DNA from: Robiginitomaculum sp.
Lineage (GTDB): Bacteria > Pseudomonadota > Alphaproteobacteria > Caulobacterales > Maricaulaceae
NCBI GenBank assembly: GCA_021776675.1
Contig: JAJFFM010000078.1
Coordinates: 1 to 47,253, forward strand
DNA: 47,253 nt
Reading direction: 5' to 3'
The notes beneath the pieces are model-generated. The model was not told the origin of the DNA. It ran no database searches and saw only the letters and a program-made list of their open reading frames with translations. Of the stretch, positions 1-9,818 are shown in pieces. Positions within the stretch are counted from its first letter, which is position 1. Each line of letters begins with the position of its first letter. The position numbers and the translations under genes were made by a program.

Positions 1-1
1 C

Positions 2-784
2 AGCGCCCACGGCGATGTGCGCGCTGCACCCGACCCATTAGCCGCCGCCGAAATGGCTCTATTGCGCCTTGCTGTGGCCGCAGACTTGCCACCGCCAGAA
101 CTGGCTGCGCAATTACTCGCAAATTTGAAAGATGTTAGGGATGCACCAAAACCATCCGTAGGCGGGTCGTCTAGTTCTAGTGGAAATGCTTCTGGTGGTA
201 CTGGTTCTGGCGGTACTGGTTCTGGTAGTACAAGAGCTAAAATTTCAACCGCGCCCGTTTCGCGCGGAAATACCGCACCTCAAACAAACATACAGCCAGA
301 ACCTCAAACCACTCCGCAAGCACACGCCGTACAAGTGCAGGCTGTTCAGGCGGATGCGCCAAAGCTTATAATCAACACGCTGGAAGAACTGGTTTCCGCC
401 ATACCTAAAAACCAAACCGGTTTGCGTTACGATATTGAAAAATACATTCGCCCCATTCGTTTTGAGCCGGGCACATTTGTGTTTTCCCTTGCGCCGAACG
501 CGCCAAAAGATATCGAATACCAATTACGGGCATGGGTCACCGACGCTACATCAAGGCCTTGGCATATTGAGGTCGATACAAAAACCCAAGGCGCTCCAAG
601 CTTGCTTGAACGTCGCCGCGCCGCACAGGCCGCGCAACAAGACGCCGAAGACAATCACCCGGTCGCCACCGACGCCCGTGCATTATTTCCCGGTGTAGAG
701 ATTGAATTTCGTGACCGCGCCACCATATCTCCCCTATCTGGGTCTAATGTCATAGAAGCAGATTTCACGAATAGCGAGGAATAG
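2..784 (+). CDS. dnaX: DNA polymerase III subunit gamma/tau, C-terminal part (5' truncated by window edge)
   Basis: Frame is open from base 2 (SAHGDVRAAPDPLAAAEMALLRLAVAADLPP...), low-complexity Ser/Gly/Pro linker then tau-like C-terminal domain; followed by ybaB as in the usual dnaX-ybaB arrangement. Confidence 0.8.
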   Translation, partial: SAHGDVRAAPDPLAAAEMALLRLAVAADLPPPELAAQLLANLKDVRDAPKPSVGGSSSSSGNASGGTGSGGTGSGSTRAKISTAPVSRGNTAPQTNIQPEPQTTPQAHAVQVQAVQADAPKLIINTLEELVSAIPKNQTGLRYDIEKYIRPIRFEPGTFVFSLAPNAPKDIEYQLRAWVTDATSRPWHIEVDTKTQGAPSLLERRRAAQAAQQDAEDNHPVATDARALFPGVEIEFRDRATISPLSGSNVIEADFTNSEE

Positions 785-828
785 CCGCGCCAAAGGATAT
801 GCCCAAAGGATATGCCAAAGGATATACA

Positions 829-1164
829 ATGAAAGACATTATGGGCCTGATGAAACAGGCAAAACAAATGCAAGAAAAGATGGAAGTCGCCAAATCCAAG
901 GTTGCCGATTTGGTAGCCGAAGGTATTAGCGGCGGCGGTATGGTGCGTATCACCTTATCTGGCGAAGGTCATATGCAGTCTATCAATATAGACCCCAGCA
1001 TGGTTATCGCAGACGAAGCCGAAATTCTAGAAGACCTGATCATAGCCGCCTTCCACGACGCCAAGGTCAAATTAGACCAAAAGCAGTCAGAAACCATGCA
1101 AGATGCCCTAGGGGAATTCGGGGGCGACATGCAATTACCCGAAGGTATGAAACTCCCGTTTTAA
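829..1164 (+). CDS. ybaB: YbaB/EbfC family nucleoid-associated protein
   Basis: MKDIMGLMKQAKQMQEKMEVAKSKVADLVAEGISGGGMVRITLSGEGHMQSINIDPSM is typical of YbaB/EbfC. ORF opens at 799 but 829 is the preferred start (SD GGA at 820-822). Confidence 0.92.
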   Translation: MKDIMGLMKQAKQMQEKMEVAKSKVADLVAEGISGGGMVRITLSGEGHMQSINIDPSMVIADEAEILEDLIIAAFHDAKVKLDQKQSETMQDALGEFGGDMQLPEGMKLPF

Positions 1165-3452
1165 ACAGGCACGCCTTCTTTTTCGCAAAACTCTTTCACT
1201 GCTGCGCGCAAGGAATTTGCATCTGACGCGGAGGCTATTTTTGGCTTAAGCAATTTGGCTAATTTACCTGCGTCTAGAGCCAAAAGAGCGCTTTTGACCG
1301 GGCCAACGCCTGTAACTGGCATGGATAAATTTTCAAACCCGAGGGCTGTTAGGCAAATAGCTTCAAGGGGTTTACCGGCTATTTCCCCACAAACCGTGAC
1401 TTGGGTGTTTGCCGCCTTACAGCGGTCTGCGATATGCGCCAACAAAGACAAAGCCGCCGGATGTAGGCCGTCATATAGCCCGGCGACGCGCGGGTTATCG
1501 CGGTCAGCGGCAAAGAAAAACTGCAGAAGGTCATTCGCACCAACCGAGACAAAATCTGCATGCTTGCAAATCGCGTCTATCTGCCAAGCTAGTGCGGGAG
1601 TTTCCAGCATGACGCCAACTTCCAACTTTTTGGGAAGCTCTCCGCCCAATTTTTCGATACGCGCAATTTCTTTATCCAACAAAGTCCGTGCCGCTTGAAA
1701 TTCTGATACAATTGCCACCATAGGGAACATGATACGCAAATGTTGGCCGGCGCCCGCCTGTAATAAAGCCCTGAGCTGATAACGCAGCATTCCAGGTCGG
1801 TCGAGACCAATACGAATTGCGCGCCAACCGATAGCCGGGTTTTCTTCCGGCACGGGATCAGCATAAGGCAGGATTTTATCACCGCCTAGATCAAGGGTAC
1901 GGAACGTTACCGGACGATCGCCAGCGGCCTTCAGGGCACGTTTATATAAATCAACCTGTTCACTTAAGTGCGGCATTCTCTGTGATACCATGAACTGAAA
2001 CTCGGTCCGGAACAACCCGATGCCGTCCGCGCCTACGGCATTTAGTCCCGGCAGGTCTACCAATAAGCCTGCGTTCAGCAATAAAGACACGGTCTTTTCG
2101 TCCTTAGTAACGGCTTTTAAGTATCGTTGTTTTTCAAACGCTAAGTCTAATTGAGCGCGGATGCCAACCCGCACCAAGAACTCATTTATATCTTCTGGGG
2201 TAGGGCGTATGCTGACCGCGCCGAGCTCGCCGTCGACCAATATTTCGTCATCCGCCTCCACCCTGTCTAAAATACTGTCAGCCAACCCGACAAGCGGGAT
2301 ACCCAAGGTGCGGCAAATTATGGTAGCATGCGCAGTGGCCGCGCCTTCTTCCAGTACAATGCCCTTTAGCTTATCGTGGTCATAGTCCAGAATTTCCGCA
2401 GGCCCTAAATTGCGTGCAAAGACAATTGCGTTGTCCGGTAGCTGTCTTTGGCCCGGATCGAGGTCTTCCCCGCCTAATGAGCGTAACATGCGGTTGGCAA
2501 GGTCTTCTAGGTCATGTAGTCGCGCCCTTAAATATGGATCACGTGCTTTAAGCATGCGGGCTCTGTGTTCATTGCGGACACGCTCTACGGCGGCTTCGGC
2601 GGTTAGTCCGCTATGAACCGCTTCGTGTAGGCGGTCGAGCCATTGCCTGTCATAGGCAAACATACGGTAGCTTTCGAATATTTCTTTAGATGCAGCGCCC
2701 ATGCTAGCCATTTCACCGTTTACCATAGCATCTACAGAACGCCGCATTTTACGGATAGCTTTGGACAAGCGTGCTTGTTCTTCTGCGGTATTACTAGCAA
2801 TCATATGTCCCGCAGTAACAGGGGGTAAATGCAAGACGGCACGACCTTGCGCAAGCCCATCAGCAAAGGCCTGACCAGTAATTGTTTCCGCACCAGTTGG
2901 CGTGAGGCGAATACCTTTGAGGCGAGCTTCTGCACCGCCTGCGCGTTCGTCTTCGACGGCGATTTCTGCGAGTAAGGTGGCAGCGGTTAGTAGGTTTTCA
3001 ACCTCGGCCTCACCGTATATTCGTGCGCGCCTGCCTTGGACTACCAATACACCAAGATTGCGACCACCGCGTAAAAGAGGCACGCCTAAAAATGAATGAA
3101 ACCGCTGTTCACCCGTTTCTGCTTTAAAGGAAAAGTCAGGGTGTTCCGCTGCTTCGGCCAAGTTTAAAAGCCTTGCTCGTCTGGCTACGTTGCCGACCAA
3201 GCCTTCATTAAGGCCAAGGCGGGTTGTGTGGACGGCGGTTTGTTTCAAGCCTTTGGTAGCACAGAGCTCTAACTCATCGCCTGCGCGTAAATAGATCGAC
3301 GTTACATTGACCTTCATAGAAGAGCTGATGACTTTGACGAAATTATCCAGCCGCGCTTGTACCCCGTCTTCTGAGGCCATTAGCGCACGAATACGCTTAA
3401 GAAGAATAACGCCCGGATCGGACTTAATGCTTATGGGGCTCGGTATTTTCAA
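1161..3452 (-). CDS. ptsP: Phosphoenolpyruvate--protein phosphotransferase with N-terminal GAF domain (EI-Ntr)
   Basis: N-terminal GAF-like region, phospho-His region HATIICRTLGIPLVG, PEP-binding GIGLFRTEFQFM and VCGEIAGKP motifs. Start codon is TTG at 3452, abutting the lysC stop. Confidence 0.92.
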   Translation of the reverse strand: MKIPSPISIKSDPGVILLKRIRALMASEDGVQARLDNFVKVISSSMKVNVTSIYLRAGDELELCATKGLKQTAVHTTRLGLNEGLVGNVARRARLLNLAEAAEHPDFSFKAETGEQRFHSFLGVPLLRGGRNLGVLVVQGRRARIYGEAEVENLLTAATLLAEIAVEDERAGGAEARLKGIRLTPTGAETITGQAFADGLAQGRAVLHLPPVTAGHMIASNTAEEQARLSKAIRKMRRSVDAMVNGEMASMGAASKEIFESYRMFAYDRQWLDRLHEAVHSGLTAEAAVERVRNEHRARMLKARDPYLRARLHDLEDLANRMLRSLGGEDLDPGQRQLPDNAIVFARNLGPAEILDYDHDKLKGIVLEEGAATAHATIICRTLGIPLVGLADSILDRVEADDEILVDGELGAVSIRPTPEDINEFLVRVGIRAQLDLAFEKQRYLKAVTKDEKTVSLLLNAGLLVDLPGLNAVGADGIGLFRTEFQFMVSQRMPHLSEQVDLYKRALKAAGDRPVTFRTLDLGGDKILPYADPVPEENPAIGWRAIRIGLDRPGMLRYQLRALLQAGAGQHLRIMFPMVAIVSEFQAARTLLDKEIARIEKLGGELPKKLEVGVMLETPALAWQIDAICKHADFVSVGANDLLQFFFAADRDNPRVAGLYDGLHPAALSLLAHIADRCKAANTQVTVCGEIAGKPLEAICLTALGFENLSMPVTGVGPVKSALLALDAGKLAKLLKPKIASASDANSLRAAVKEFCEKEGVPV

Positions 3453-4775
3453 CTAGTTATCACCCTTGGAATCACCCGTGGAATCACCCATGGAATTACC
3501 CTTGGAATTACCCAGTGAAACACCAAGCTCAAAAGCACTGTGCAGAGCCCGCACCGCTAGTTCGGTCATGTCAGCATCAATCAACACGCTGATTTTAATT
3601 TCGGATGTGGCAATAACTTCAATATTGATATTACGCTCTGCCAGTGCAGAAAACATGGTGTGTGCAACACCCGCATGAGAGCGCATACCAATACCGACAA
3701 CAGACACCTTGCTGACCTTGTCATTGACAAGAAGGCCGTCGAATCCAATCTTTTCTTTGTTAGCCTCCAACGCAGCCAAAGTTTTATCGAGATCGCGGCG
3801 ACCAATGGTGAACACTAAATTGGCACTGTCTTCACGGCGTGATGTGCCTTGGACAATCATATCGACGCTAATATTGGCTTCAGACATGGCTCCGCACACA
3901 CGCGCGACAACGCCCGGTATATCATTTAACCGCAGCAATGAAATTTGCGCTTCATCGCGAGAATAAGCTACGCCGCTTACGACACGTTCTTCCATAATTT
4001 TGTCTCCTTTAAAGGATTCTTCTGAACAGACCAAGGTTCCGGGGTTGTCTTCATCGACATCCTTAAAACTGGTTAGTACCCTAATGGGTAAATTATTATT
4101 CATGGCCAGCTCAACGGATCTGGTCTGTAATACTTTTGCGCCTTGGGAGGCCAGCTCCAACATTTCTTCAAAGGCAATCCGGCCCAACCGTCTGGCTTCG
4201 GGCACAATGCGCGGATCCGTAGTATAGACACCGTCCACATCCGTATAAATATCACAGCGGTCAGCCTTTAAGGCTACGGCCAAAGCCACCGCAGACGTGT
4301 CCGAGCCACCACGGCCTAATGTGGAAACACGTCCCTGCGGGCTAATGCCTTGAAATCCTGCAACCACACCAACAACCCCGTCTTTAAGGGATTGGTTAAA
4401 AGCCAATGTTTCAATGCCTTTAATGCGTGCAGACGCATGGGCTCCGTCCGTCTGTAAGGGGATTTGCCAACCTTGCCAAGAACGGGCTTTTACGCCGCGC
4501 CTTCTCAGGGCAATGGACAAAAGCCCACTTGTGACCTGTTCACCCGATGCAACAATAGCATCATATTCGTCGTCTATTTCCCCGCCTGCGTTAGAATCTG
4601 CTGAAAGGTCGTCCACAAAGCCTACCAAGCGGTTAGTTTCGCCCGACATAGCCGAAACCACAACCGCCACTTCATTGCCATTCGCGTGCTCTGCGGCCAC
4701 TAGCGCAGCCACACGGCGGATCCTATCCAGATCAGCCACGGATGTGCCTCCAAATTTCATGACAATGCGTGCCAT
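3453..4775 (-). CDS. lysC: Aspartate kinase
   Basis: MARIVMKFGGTSVADLDRIRRVA, TDVDGVYTTDPRIVPEARRL, tandem ACT domains. C-terminus ends in a repetitive GNSKGNSMGDSTGDSKGDN tail. Confidence 0.95.
   Translation of the reverse strand: MARIVMKFGGTSVADLDRIRRVAALVAAEHANGNEVAVVVSAMSGETNRLVGFVDDLSADSNAGGEIDDEYDAIVASGEQVTSGLLSIALRRRGVKARSWQGWQIPLQTDGAHASARIKGIETLAFNQSLKDGVVGVVAGFQGISPQGRVSTLGRGGSDTSAVALAVALKADRCDIYTDVDGVYTTDPRIVPEARRLGRIAFEEMLELASQGAKVLQTRSVELAMNNNLPIRVLTSFKDVDEDNPGTLVCSEESFKGDKIMEERVVSGVAYSRDEAQISLLRLNDIPGVVARVCGAMSEANISVDMIVQGTSRREDSANLVFTIGRRDLDKTLAALEANKEKIGFDGLLVNDKVSKVSVVGIGMRSHAGVAHTMFSALAERNINIEVIATSEIKISVLIDADMTELAVRALHSAFELGVSLGNSKGNSMGDSTGDSKGDN
3461..3513. repeat. 12-bp tandem repeat, about 4.4 copies, at the lysC 3' end
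   Basis: cacccttggaat cacccgtggaat cacccatggaat tacccttggaat taccc. Confidence 0.95.
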
Positions 4776-4838
4776 AATGCCTCTTTGTTTATTCGCTTCA
4801 TTGTCTATAAGGGTTTTTCAAGATTGGAAAGACCGATT

Positions 4839-5609
4839 ATGCCCAGTTCCGCTAACTATTCTGCGAGCCACAAAACAGAAACAAGCGTTGATCCGTCCGA
4901 AATGGCACATTTCGCCAAGATGGCAGAGGATTGGTGGAACCCAAATGGTAAGTTCAAACCTCTGCATATTATGAACGGCTGTCGGGTGCGGTTTATCAAG
5001 GACGAAATTTGCGCCCATTTTCTGCGTGATCCTAATAGTGCATTGCCGCTTAAAGGCTTACGCATTTTGGATGTAGGGTGCGGCGGGGGATTACTGTGTG
5101 AGCCTATGGCGCGGCTCGGCGCGGAAGTTACAGGTGTTGATGCGCTGGAGAAAAATATCAAAACCGCAATGGTGCATGCGCAGAGCTCCGGCCTTGATAT
5201 TGACTATAGATATTCCACCATAGAAGCCTTGATAGACGGCAGTGAAAAACCTTATGATGTTGTGCTCAATATGGAAGTACTGGAGCATGTCACCGACCCG
5301 GCCGAGTTCACCAAATATTGCGCGAGGATGCTCAGAAGCGGCGGCATAACATTTTGCTCGACAATTAACCGTACCGCCAAAGCCTTTGCGCTGACCATTT
5401 TAGGGGCAGAATACATAATGAGCTGGCTCCCTAAAGGCACCCATCAATACGCAAAATTTATCAAGCCCATAGAGATGATACGGATGCTGAAAGATGCGGG
5501 GTTGGAGCCAGACGCACCATTGGGTATGACATATAGCCCGCTTGGTGGAAGTTGGGAAATTACGAATGATTCCAGTGTTAATTATCTGGTGCGTTCTGTT
5601 CAAAGTTAG
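4839..5609 (+). CDS. ubiG: Ubiquinone biosynthesis O-methyltransferase
   Basis: EMAHFAKMAEDWWNPNGKFKPLHIMN...LRILDVGCGGGLLCEPMARLGAEVTGVD is characteristic of UbiG. ORF opens at 4785; start at 4839 preferred. Confidence 0.93.
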   Translation: MPSSANYSASHKTETSVDPSEMAHFAKMAEDWWNPNGKFKPLHIMNGCRVRFIKDEICAHFLRDPNSALPLKGLRILDVGCGGGLLCEPMARLGAEVTGVDALEKNIKTAMVHAQSSGLDIDYRYSTIEALIDGSEKPYDVVLNMEVLEHVTDPAEFTKYCARMLRSGGITFCSTINRTAKAFALTILGAEYIMSWLPKGTHQYAKFIKPIEMIRMLKDAGLEPDAPLGMTYSPLGGSWEITNDSSVNYLVRSVQS

Positions 5610-5702
5610 CTTGTTCTGTGGGACAGAATAAGTGCGTGTCCGGACACGAAAAGCATTGAATTGCGCAAGGTTATTTCCTCTACTTAAAAACAGGAGATTG
5701 CT

Positions 5703-6677
5703 GTGGAACAAAACAATAAGACACAAGGCCATTTTGAGAAAAAGTCCGAGCGATTAGATATTCGGGTGTCCCATAAAAAGAAACAAGAGTTTACCGATGC
5801 TTGTCATGATCAAGGGGATACACCGAGTAACGCTGTACGGAGATTTATCACTTCTTATACGCGGCGGTCGAATTATGATAATCTCGGTGCAGCAATTCGC
5901 ACAAGCCCTCTACGTCGTATATTAGGGATACGGGGTTTGATTGGATTTGCTACGATAATAATGCTTGCATATGGGGGCCTTGTTGGCAAAAGGTATGTTT
6001 TGAAAGCCAATGAAACCCGTATCACAGATAAAGCCTTTGATATTTACGATCACAACAATAATGGCTTGATCGAACTCGGAGAAATTGCGCCTAACGACTT
6101 TCATCTCCACCGTGTTTTAAACATTGACGGGCAGGACGGGATAACTAGGGAGGAATTTGTAACCCATTCGACCATGATTTGGCGGTATGTCGACCCTGAC
6201 AACTTCCAAGTTATTGAGAATAAATTTAGCCGCTTCAAGCAAAAATCTGTTACTCGAACTATAACCGCCATCAGACAGGATGGGAAACCGTACAAACCGT
6301 CCGATAATACAAAGATGAAGAAATACATAATCGTTAACGGCGAACCGGTAGAACTAACAAGCGATAATATAATTTTGGAAAATGTTGGTGCAACCGAGGG
6401 AAATACCGATGGAAATTATAAGTATTTGCGTAAAAACGGTGGTCTTCCCAACTTTTCATCTGAAAGTTTTAAGACAAAAATAGTTAAGTTTGACTTGCGC
6501 AATCCTGACAAATTGGAACTGACTGTTTATGAGCAGCAGAGTCACAACTTGATATCTAAATCAATTAGCGTCCACCAAAGATCTGTTAGTTGGGTCGAAG
6601 GGCGGAAAACGCCAGAGTTGGTCGTGGGTATGGGGCGCGAAATGGCCGTCCTGACCAAGGAGTTACAAATCAATTAG
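5703..6677 (+). CDS. Hypothetical protein: N-terminal ribbon-helix-helix-like segment, one TM helix, EF-hand-containing C-terminal region
   Basis: GTG start with SD GGAG; SERLDIRVSHKKKQEFTDACHDQGDTPSNAVRRFI resembles an RHH domain; TM GLIGFATIIMLAYGGLVG; EF-hand loop DHNNNGLIELGE. Confidence 0.65.
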   Translation: MEQNNKTQGHFEKKSERLDIRVSHKKKQEFTDACHDQGDTPSNAVRRFITSYTRRSNYDNLGAAIRTSPLRRILGIRGLIGFATIIMLAYGGLVGKRYVLKANETRITDKAFDIYDHNNNGLIELGEIAPNDFHLHRVLNIDGQDGITREEFVTHSTMIWRYVDPDNFQVIENKFSRFKQKSVTRTITAIRQDGKPYKPSDNTKMKKYIIVNGEPVELTSDNIILENVGATEGNTDGNYKYLRKNGGLPNFSSESFKTKIVKFDLRNPDKLELTVYEQQSHNLISKSISVHQRSVSWVEGRKTPELVVGMGREMAVLTKELQIN

Positions 6678-6800
6678 ACGATTGTAATAATTGAATACTA
6701 TAAGTATTATTATTGTTGCGTATTCTTACAATAAAACTTCTCGCAAAATGGCTTCATAGCATTTACAAGACGTTTCAAGCAAAGCACCTTATGAGCCAAC

Positions 6801-7955
6801 ATGTCAGACCCCGCCATCATCGACCCCATAGACCTCGCCCGTACTCTGATCCGCTGTCCGTCTGTGACACCTGCTGATGCGGGGGCGCTTGGGGTTTTGC
6901 AAAATGCGTTAGAGGCAATGGGGTTTGTTTGCACACGATATCCTTTTGCGGAAGTTGATAATCTTTATGCACGTTTAGGCAAGGCGGCACCAAATTTTTG
7001 TTATGCGGGGCATGTAGATGTGGTGCCTGTGGGCGATGCGACGCAGTGGCGGCATAATCCGTTCGGCGGTGAGATCGAAGACGGTAAAATTTGGGGGCGG
7101 GGCGCCGCAGATATGAAGGGCGGGATTGCGGCCTTTGTTGCAGCAGTTTCAGAATTTCTAGCGGACGGCAAACCATTTAATGGTTCTATCAGTTTCCTCA
7201 TTACGGGTGATGAAGAAGGACCGGCACTTAACGGGACTAAGAAAGTCCTTAAGGCTATCACTGAAGCGGGTGAAATTATCGATCATTGTTTGGTGGGCGA
7301 ACCGACCAATCCGAACACACTCGGCGAGATGATAAAAATAGGTCGGCGCGGTTCACTGAACGGCGTGTTACGTGTCATTGGCACACAAGGCCATGTGGCC
7401 TATCCGGATTTGGCAGGTAATCCAGTGCCGACTTTGATGAAGCTCTTGACGGCTCTTTCTAGTAAAAAGCTGGACGACGGCAATGATAGCTTCCAACCTT
7501 CTAATCTTGAGATAACTTCGGTTGATGTTAACAACCCTGCCCATAATATTATCGCAGGGGCTGCGACGGCAAGGTTTAATATCCGCTTTAACACGGAACA
7601 CACTGGGGATGATTTGCTGGATTGGATTAATAATGAAATAAGGATTGTAGGTGAAGGTTATTACGGACGTATAGAGGCTGATCTCTCTGTACCCGGCCAT
7701 CCTTTCCTCACCAAGCCATGTGTACTAACGGAAAAACTTTCTGCGGCTATCACGGATATCACTGGACGTAAACCTACGCTGTCAACAAGCGGCGGCACGT
7801 CGGATGCGCGTTTTATCACACATTATACGCCAGTGGTCGAGTTCGGCCTAATCGGTAAAACTATACACCAGGTCAATGAGCATGCAGAAGTTTCGGATAT
7901 AAAAAACCTGATGGAAATTTACAAATCGTTTTTAGTGCGCTACTTTAAGATATGA
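6801..7955 (+). CDS. dapE: Succinyl-diaminopimelate desuccinylase
   Basis: AGHVDVVPVGDATQWRHNPFGGEIEDGKIWGRGAADMKGG and SGGTSDARFI motifs of M20 peptidase family DapE. Confidence 0.95.
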   Translation: MSDPAIIDPIDLARTLIRCPSVTPADAGALGVLQNALEAMGFVCTRYPFAEVDNLYARLGKAAPNFCYAGHVDVVPVGDATQWRHNPFGGEIEDGKIWGRGAADMKGGIAAFVAAVSEFLADGKPFNGSISFLITGDEEGPALNGTKKVLKAITEAGEIIDHCLVGEPTNPNTLGEMIKIGRRGSLNGVLRVIGTQGHVAYPDLAGNPVPTLMKLLTALSSKKLDDGNDSFQPSNLEITSVDVNNPAHNIIAGAATARFNIRFNTEHTGDDLLDWINNEIRIVGEGYYGRIEADLSVPGHPFLTKPCVLTEKLSAAITDITGRKPTLSTSGGTSDARFITHYTPVVEFGLIGKTIHQVNEHAEVSDIKNLMEIYKSFLVRYFKI

Positions 7956-8518
7956 GTTTATTAAAAGTTTTCAAAGGGTCGCTAAATGCCCTATTTGGTA
8001 ATACGGTGGGAGGTAAAGCCTGGGAAAGTGATTTTGATCTAACTGCTCCTGCCCTATCGCGTTCATTTATCGCAGTTGCCGCTTATGTTCCGCTCGGTTT
8101 GGTTGCCGCCTATGCAGCGGTAAAATATAATGATAATACAAGCCATATTCCTTACGGTCCGATTGTAATTACACTGACATTAATCGCTCTGACATTTCCG
8201 CTTATTGCTTATGTGCTGTGTATGGTGTTCGATAAAATGCAACGGTTTCGCCCATGGGTCATCGTGCGAAATTGGACGGTTTTGTTTGTCTTAATGCTTA
8301 TTGCTGCTGTGCTCGGGCTTTATCTTATTGGCCTGCTTCCGTTTTTCCCCGCCTATGTGATAGCGCTTACGCTGTATATTGGTACATTGGCCATAGATAT
8401 CAGATTGGCGTGGAAGGTAGCGGAATTTGACTGGATGGGGGCTATATTTGCCGGAATTTTGATAAGTGCCGCCACCATGATGGTGTTATCGCTTATTATA
8501 AGCCAATACATCGGGTAA
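7952..8518 (+). CDS. Hypothetical multi-pass membrane protein
   Basis: Overlaps dapE stop by 4 nt; about five hydrophobic segments; no family recognised. Confidence 0.6.
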   Translation: MSLLKVFKGSLNALFGNTVGGKAWESDFDLTAPALSRSFIAVAAYVPLGLVAAYAAVKYNDNTSHIPYGPIVITLTLIALTFPLIAYVLCMVFDKMQRFRPWVIVRNWTVLFVLMLIAAVLGLYLIGLLPFFPAYVIALTLYIGTLAIDIRLAWKVAEFDWMGAIFAGILISAATMMVLSLIISQYIG

Positions 8519-8524
8519 TTTTGT

Positions 8525-9412
8525 ATGGCTGATCCAAAGCCAGATTTGTTTGACCTGATTATCAAGACGCCTGTTTTATTTTTGCGAGAAGTCCACCATA
8601 GGTTTGTCGCAGACGACGGGTTTGCGCTTTCTGGCAATATTGCTTTCTCGTCTCTGCTTGCCTTTTTTCCGTTTTTGATATTCCTGACGGCGCTGGCGGG
8701 TTTCATAGGCAATGAACTTTTGGCGCGCACCGTCATTGATTATTTACTATCAGTTGCACCTGCTGAAATTGTGGGGCCTGTATCAGATGATATCCATTCA
8801 ATTTTAACGGAATCCAATAAGCGGGTGTTGACGCTGTCTATTGCTTTTACTTTGTATATTGCAACGGGTGGAGTTGAAAGCTTGCGGGTAGGGTTTAACC
8901 GCGCTTACGGGTTAGGCGCAGATGATAGGCGGCCTTGGTGGATGCGGTTTTTACAAAATTTGGCATTTGTTATTGGCGGCGCAGCCGTTCTACTCATCTT
9001 GGCGGTATTTATTGTCTTTGCGCCCCTTTGGTGGGGCGCGGCTGAGGCTCGTCTTGTGTTTTTAGAAAATTTCTCCGGATGGTTTCACTTATTGCGTCTC
9101 CCTATTGGATTGTCTGTTATGTTTCTTGCCCTTTGTTTTGGGCATTTGTATCTACCACGTAAACGCTTGCGCCTCCGCCAAGTGTTGCCTGGTATATTGG
9201 CGACTATGGTGGTGTGGCTTTTCGCCGCTCAGATATATGCCAAATACACGGCCGAGTTTTCTCGTGCGCAAATCATGTATGCGGGGCTAGGGAGTGTTGT
9301 CATCGCTCTGTTATTTGTCTACATTTCTGCTGCATTGATTATTCTCGGTGGGGAGTTCAACGAGGTGTTGATTTTAAGAAGACAAAAAACTGAAAACAAA
9401 ACAGGAGACTAA
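8525..9412 (+). CDS. YihY/BrkB family membrane protein
   Basis: DDGFALSGNIAFSSLLAFFPFLIFLTALAGF and ATGGVESLRVGFNRAYG motifs typical of YihY/BrkB. Confidence 0.88.
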   Translation: MADPKPDLFDLIIKTPVLFLREVHHRFVADDGFALSGNIAFSSLLAFFPFLIFLTALAGFIGNELLARTVIDYLLSVAPAEIVGPVSDDIHSILTESNKRVLTLSIAFTLYIATGGVESLRVGFNRAYGLGADDRRPWWMRFLQNLAFVIGGAAVLLILAVFIVFAPLWWGAAEARLVFLENFSGWFHLLRLPIGLSVMFLALCFGHLYLPRKRLRLRQVLPGILATMVVWLFAAQIYAKYTAEFSRAQIMYAGLGSVVIALLFVYISAALIILGGEFNEVLILRRQKTENKTGD

Positions 9413-9413
9413 T

Positions 9414-9818
9414 ATGGAATCGATTATTGCTTATCACGGAACGGGGCTCGCTATGGGGGTCGCAGGGGGACTTTTGTTTCTCCAACTTTTGGTGGCGGAT
9501 ATTGCGGGCATGAAAGTTAAGCGGATTCCAGGAGCGCCTATTGAGCCAGATCATGATAGTTTCTTGTTCAGGGCCAGCCGCGCTCTGGGTAATATGAATG
9601 AGGGTGTCTCCATATTTATTATTTTCACACTGGTCGGCATATTATCAGCCGCAGATCCAATATGGCTTGGCCGCATGGCGTGGTTATATGTTATTGCAAG
9701 AACCGGTTATATGCTGTGTTATTGGTTCAATATCAAATTGATGCGGTCTGTGTTTTTCGGCATTAGTTTCTTAGCCCTCCTCGGTCTCGGTATAGTCATG
9801 GCCGGTGGGTTAATGTGA
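9414..9818 (+). CDS. MAPEG-like small membrane protein
   Basis: About 134 aa, four hydrophobic segments, FLFRASRALGNMNEGVSIFI resembles the MAPEG RaxxNxxE motif. Confidence 0.72.
   Translation: MESIIAYHGTGLAMGVAGGLLFLQLLVADIAGMKVKRIPGAPIEPDHDSFLFRASRALGNMNEGVSIFIIFTLVGILSAADPIWLGRMAWLYVIARTGYMLCYWFNIKLMRSVFFGISFLALLGLGIVMAGGLM

Noticed and set aside
1255-1698. Long plus-strand ORFs antisense to ptsP (and similar antisense ORFs throughout, e.g. 4414-4974, 36553-37095, 37355-37924)
   Set aside because: They lie opposite strongly supported core genes, lack SD sequences and recognisable domains; products of codon bias on the opposite strand.
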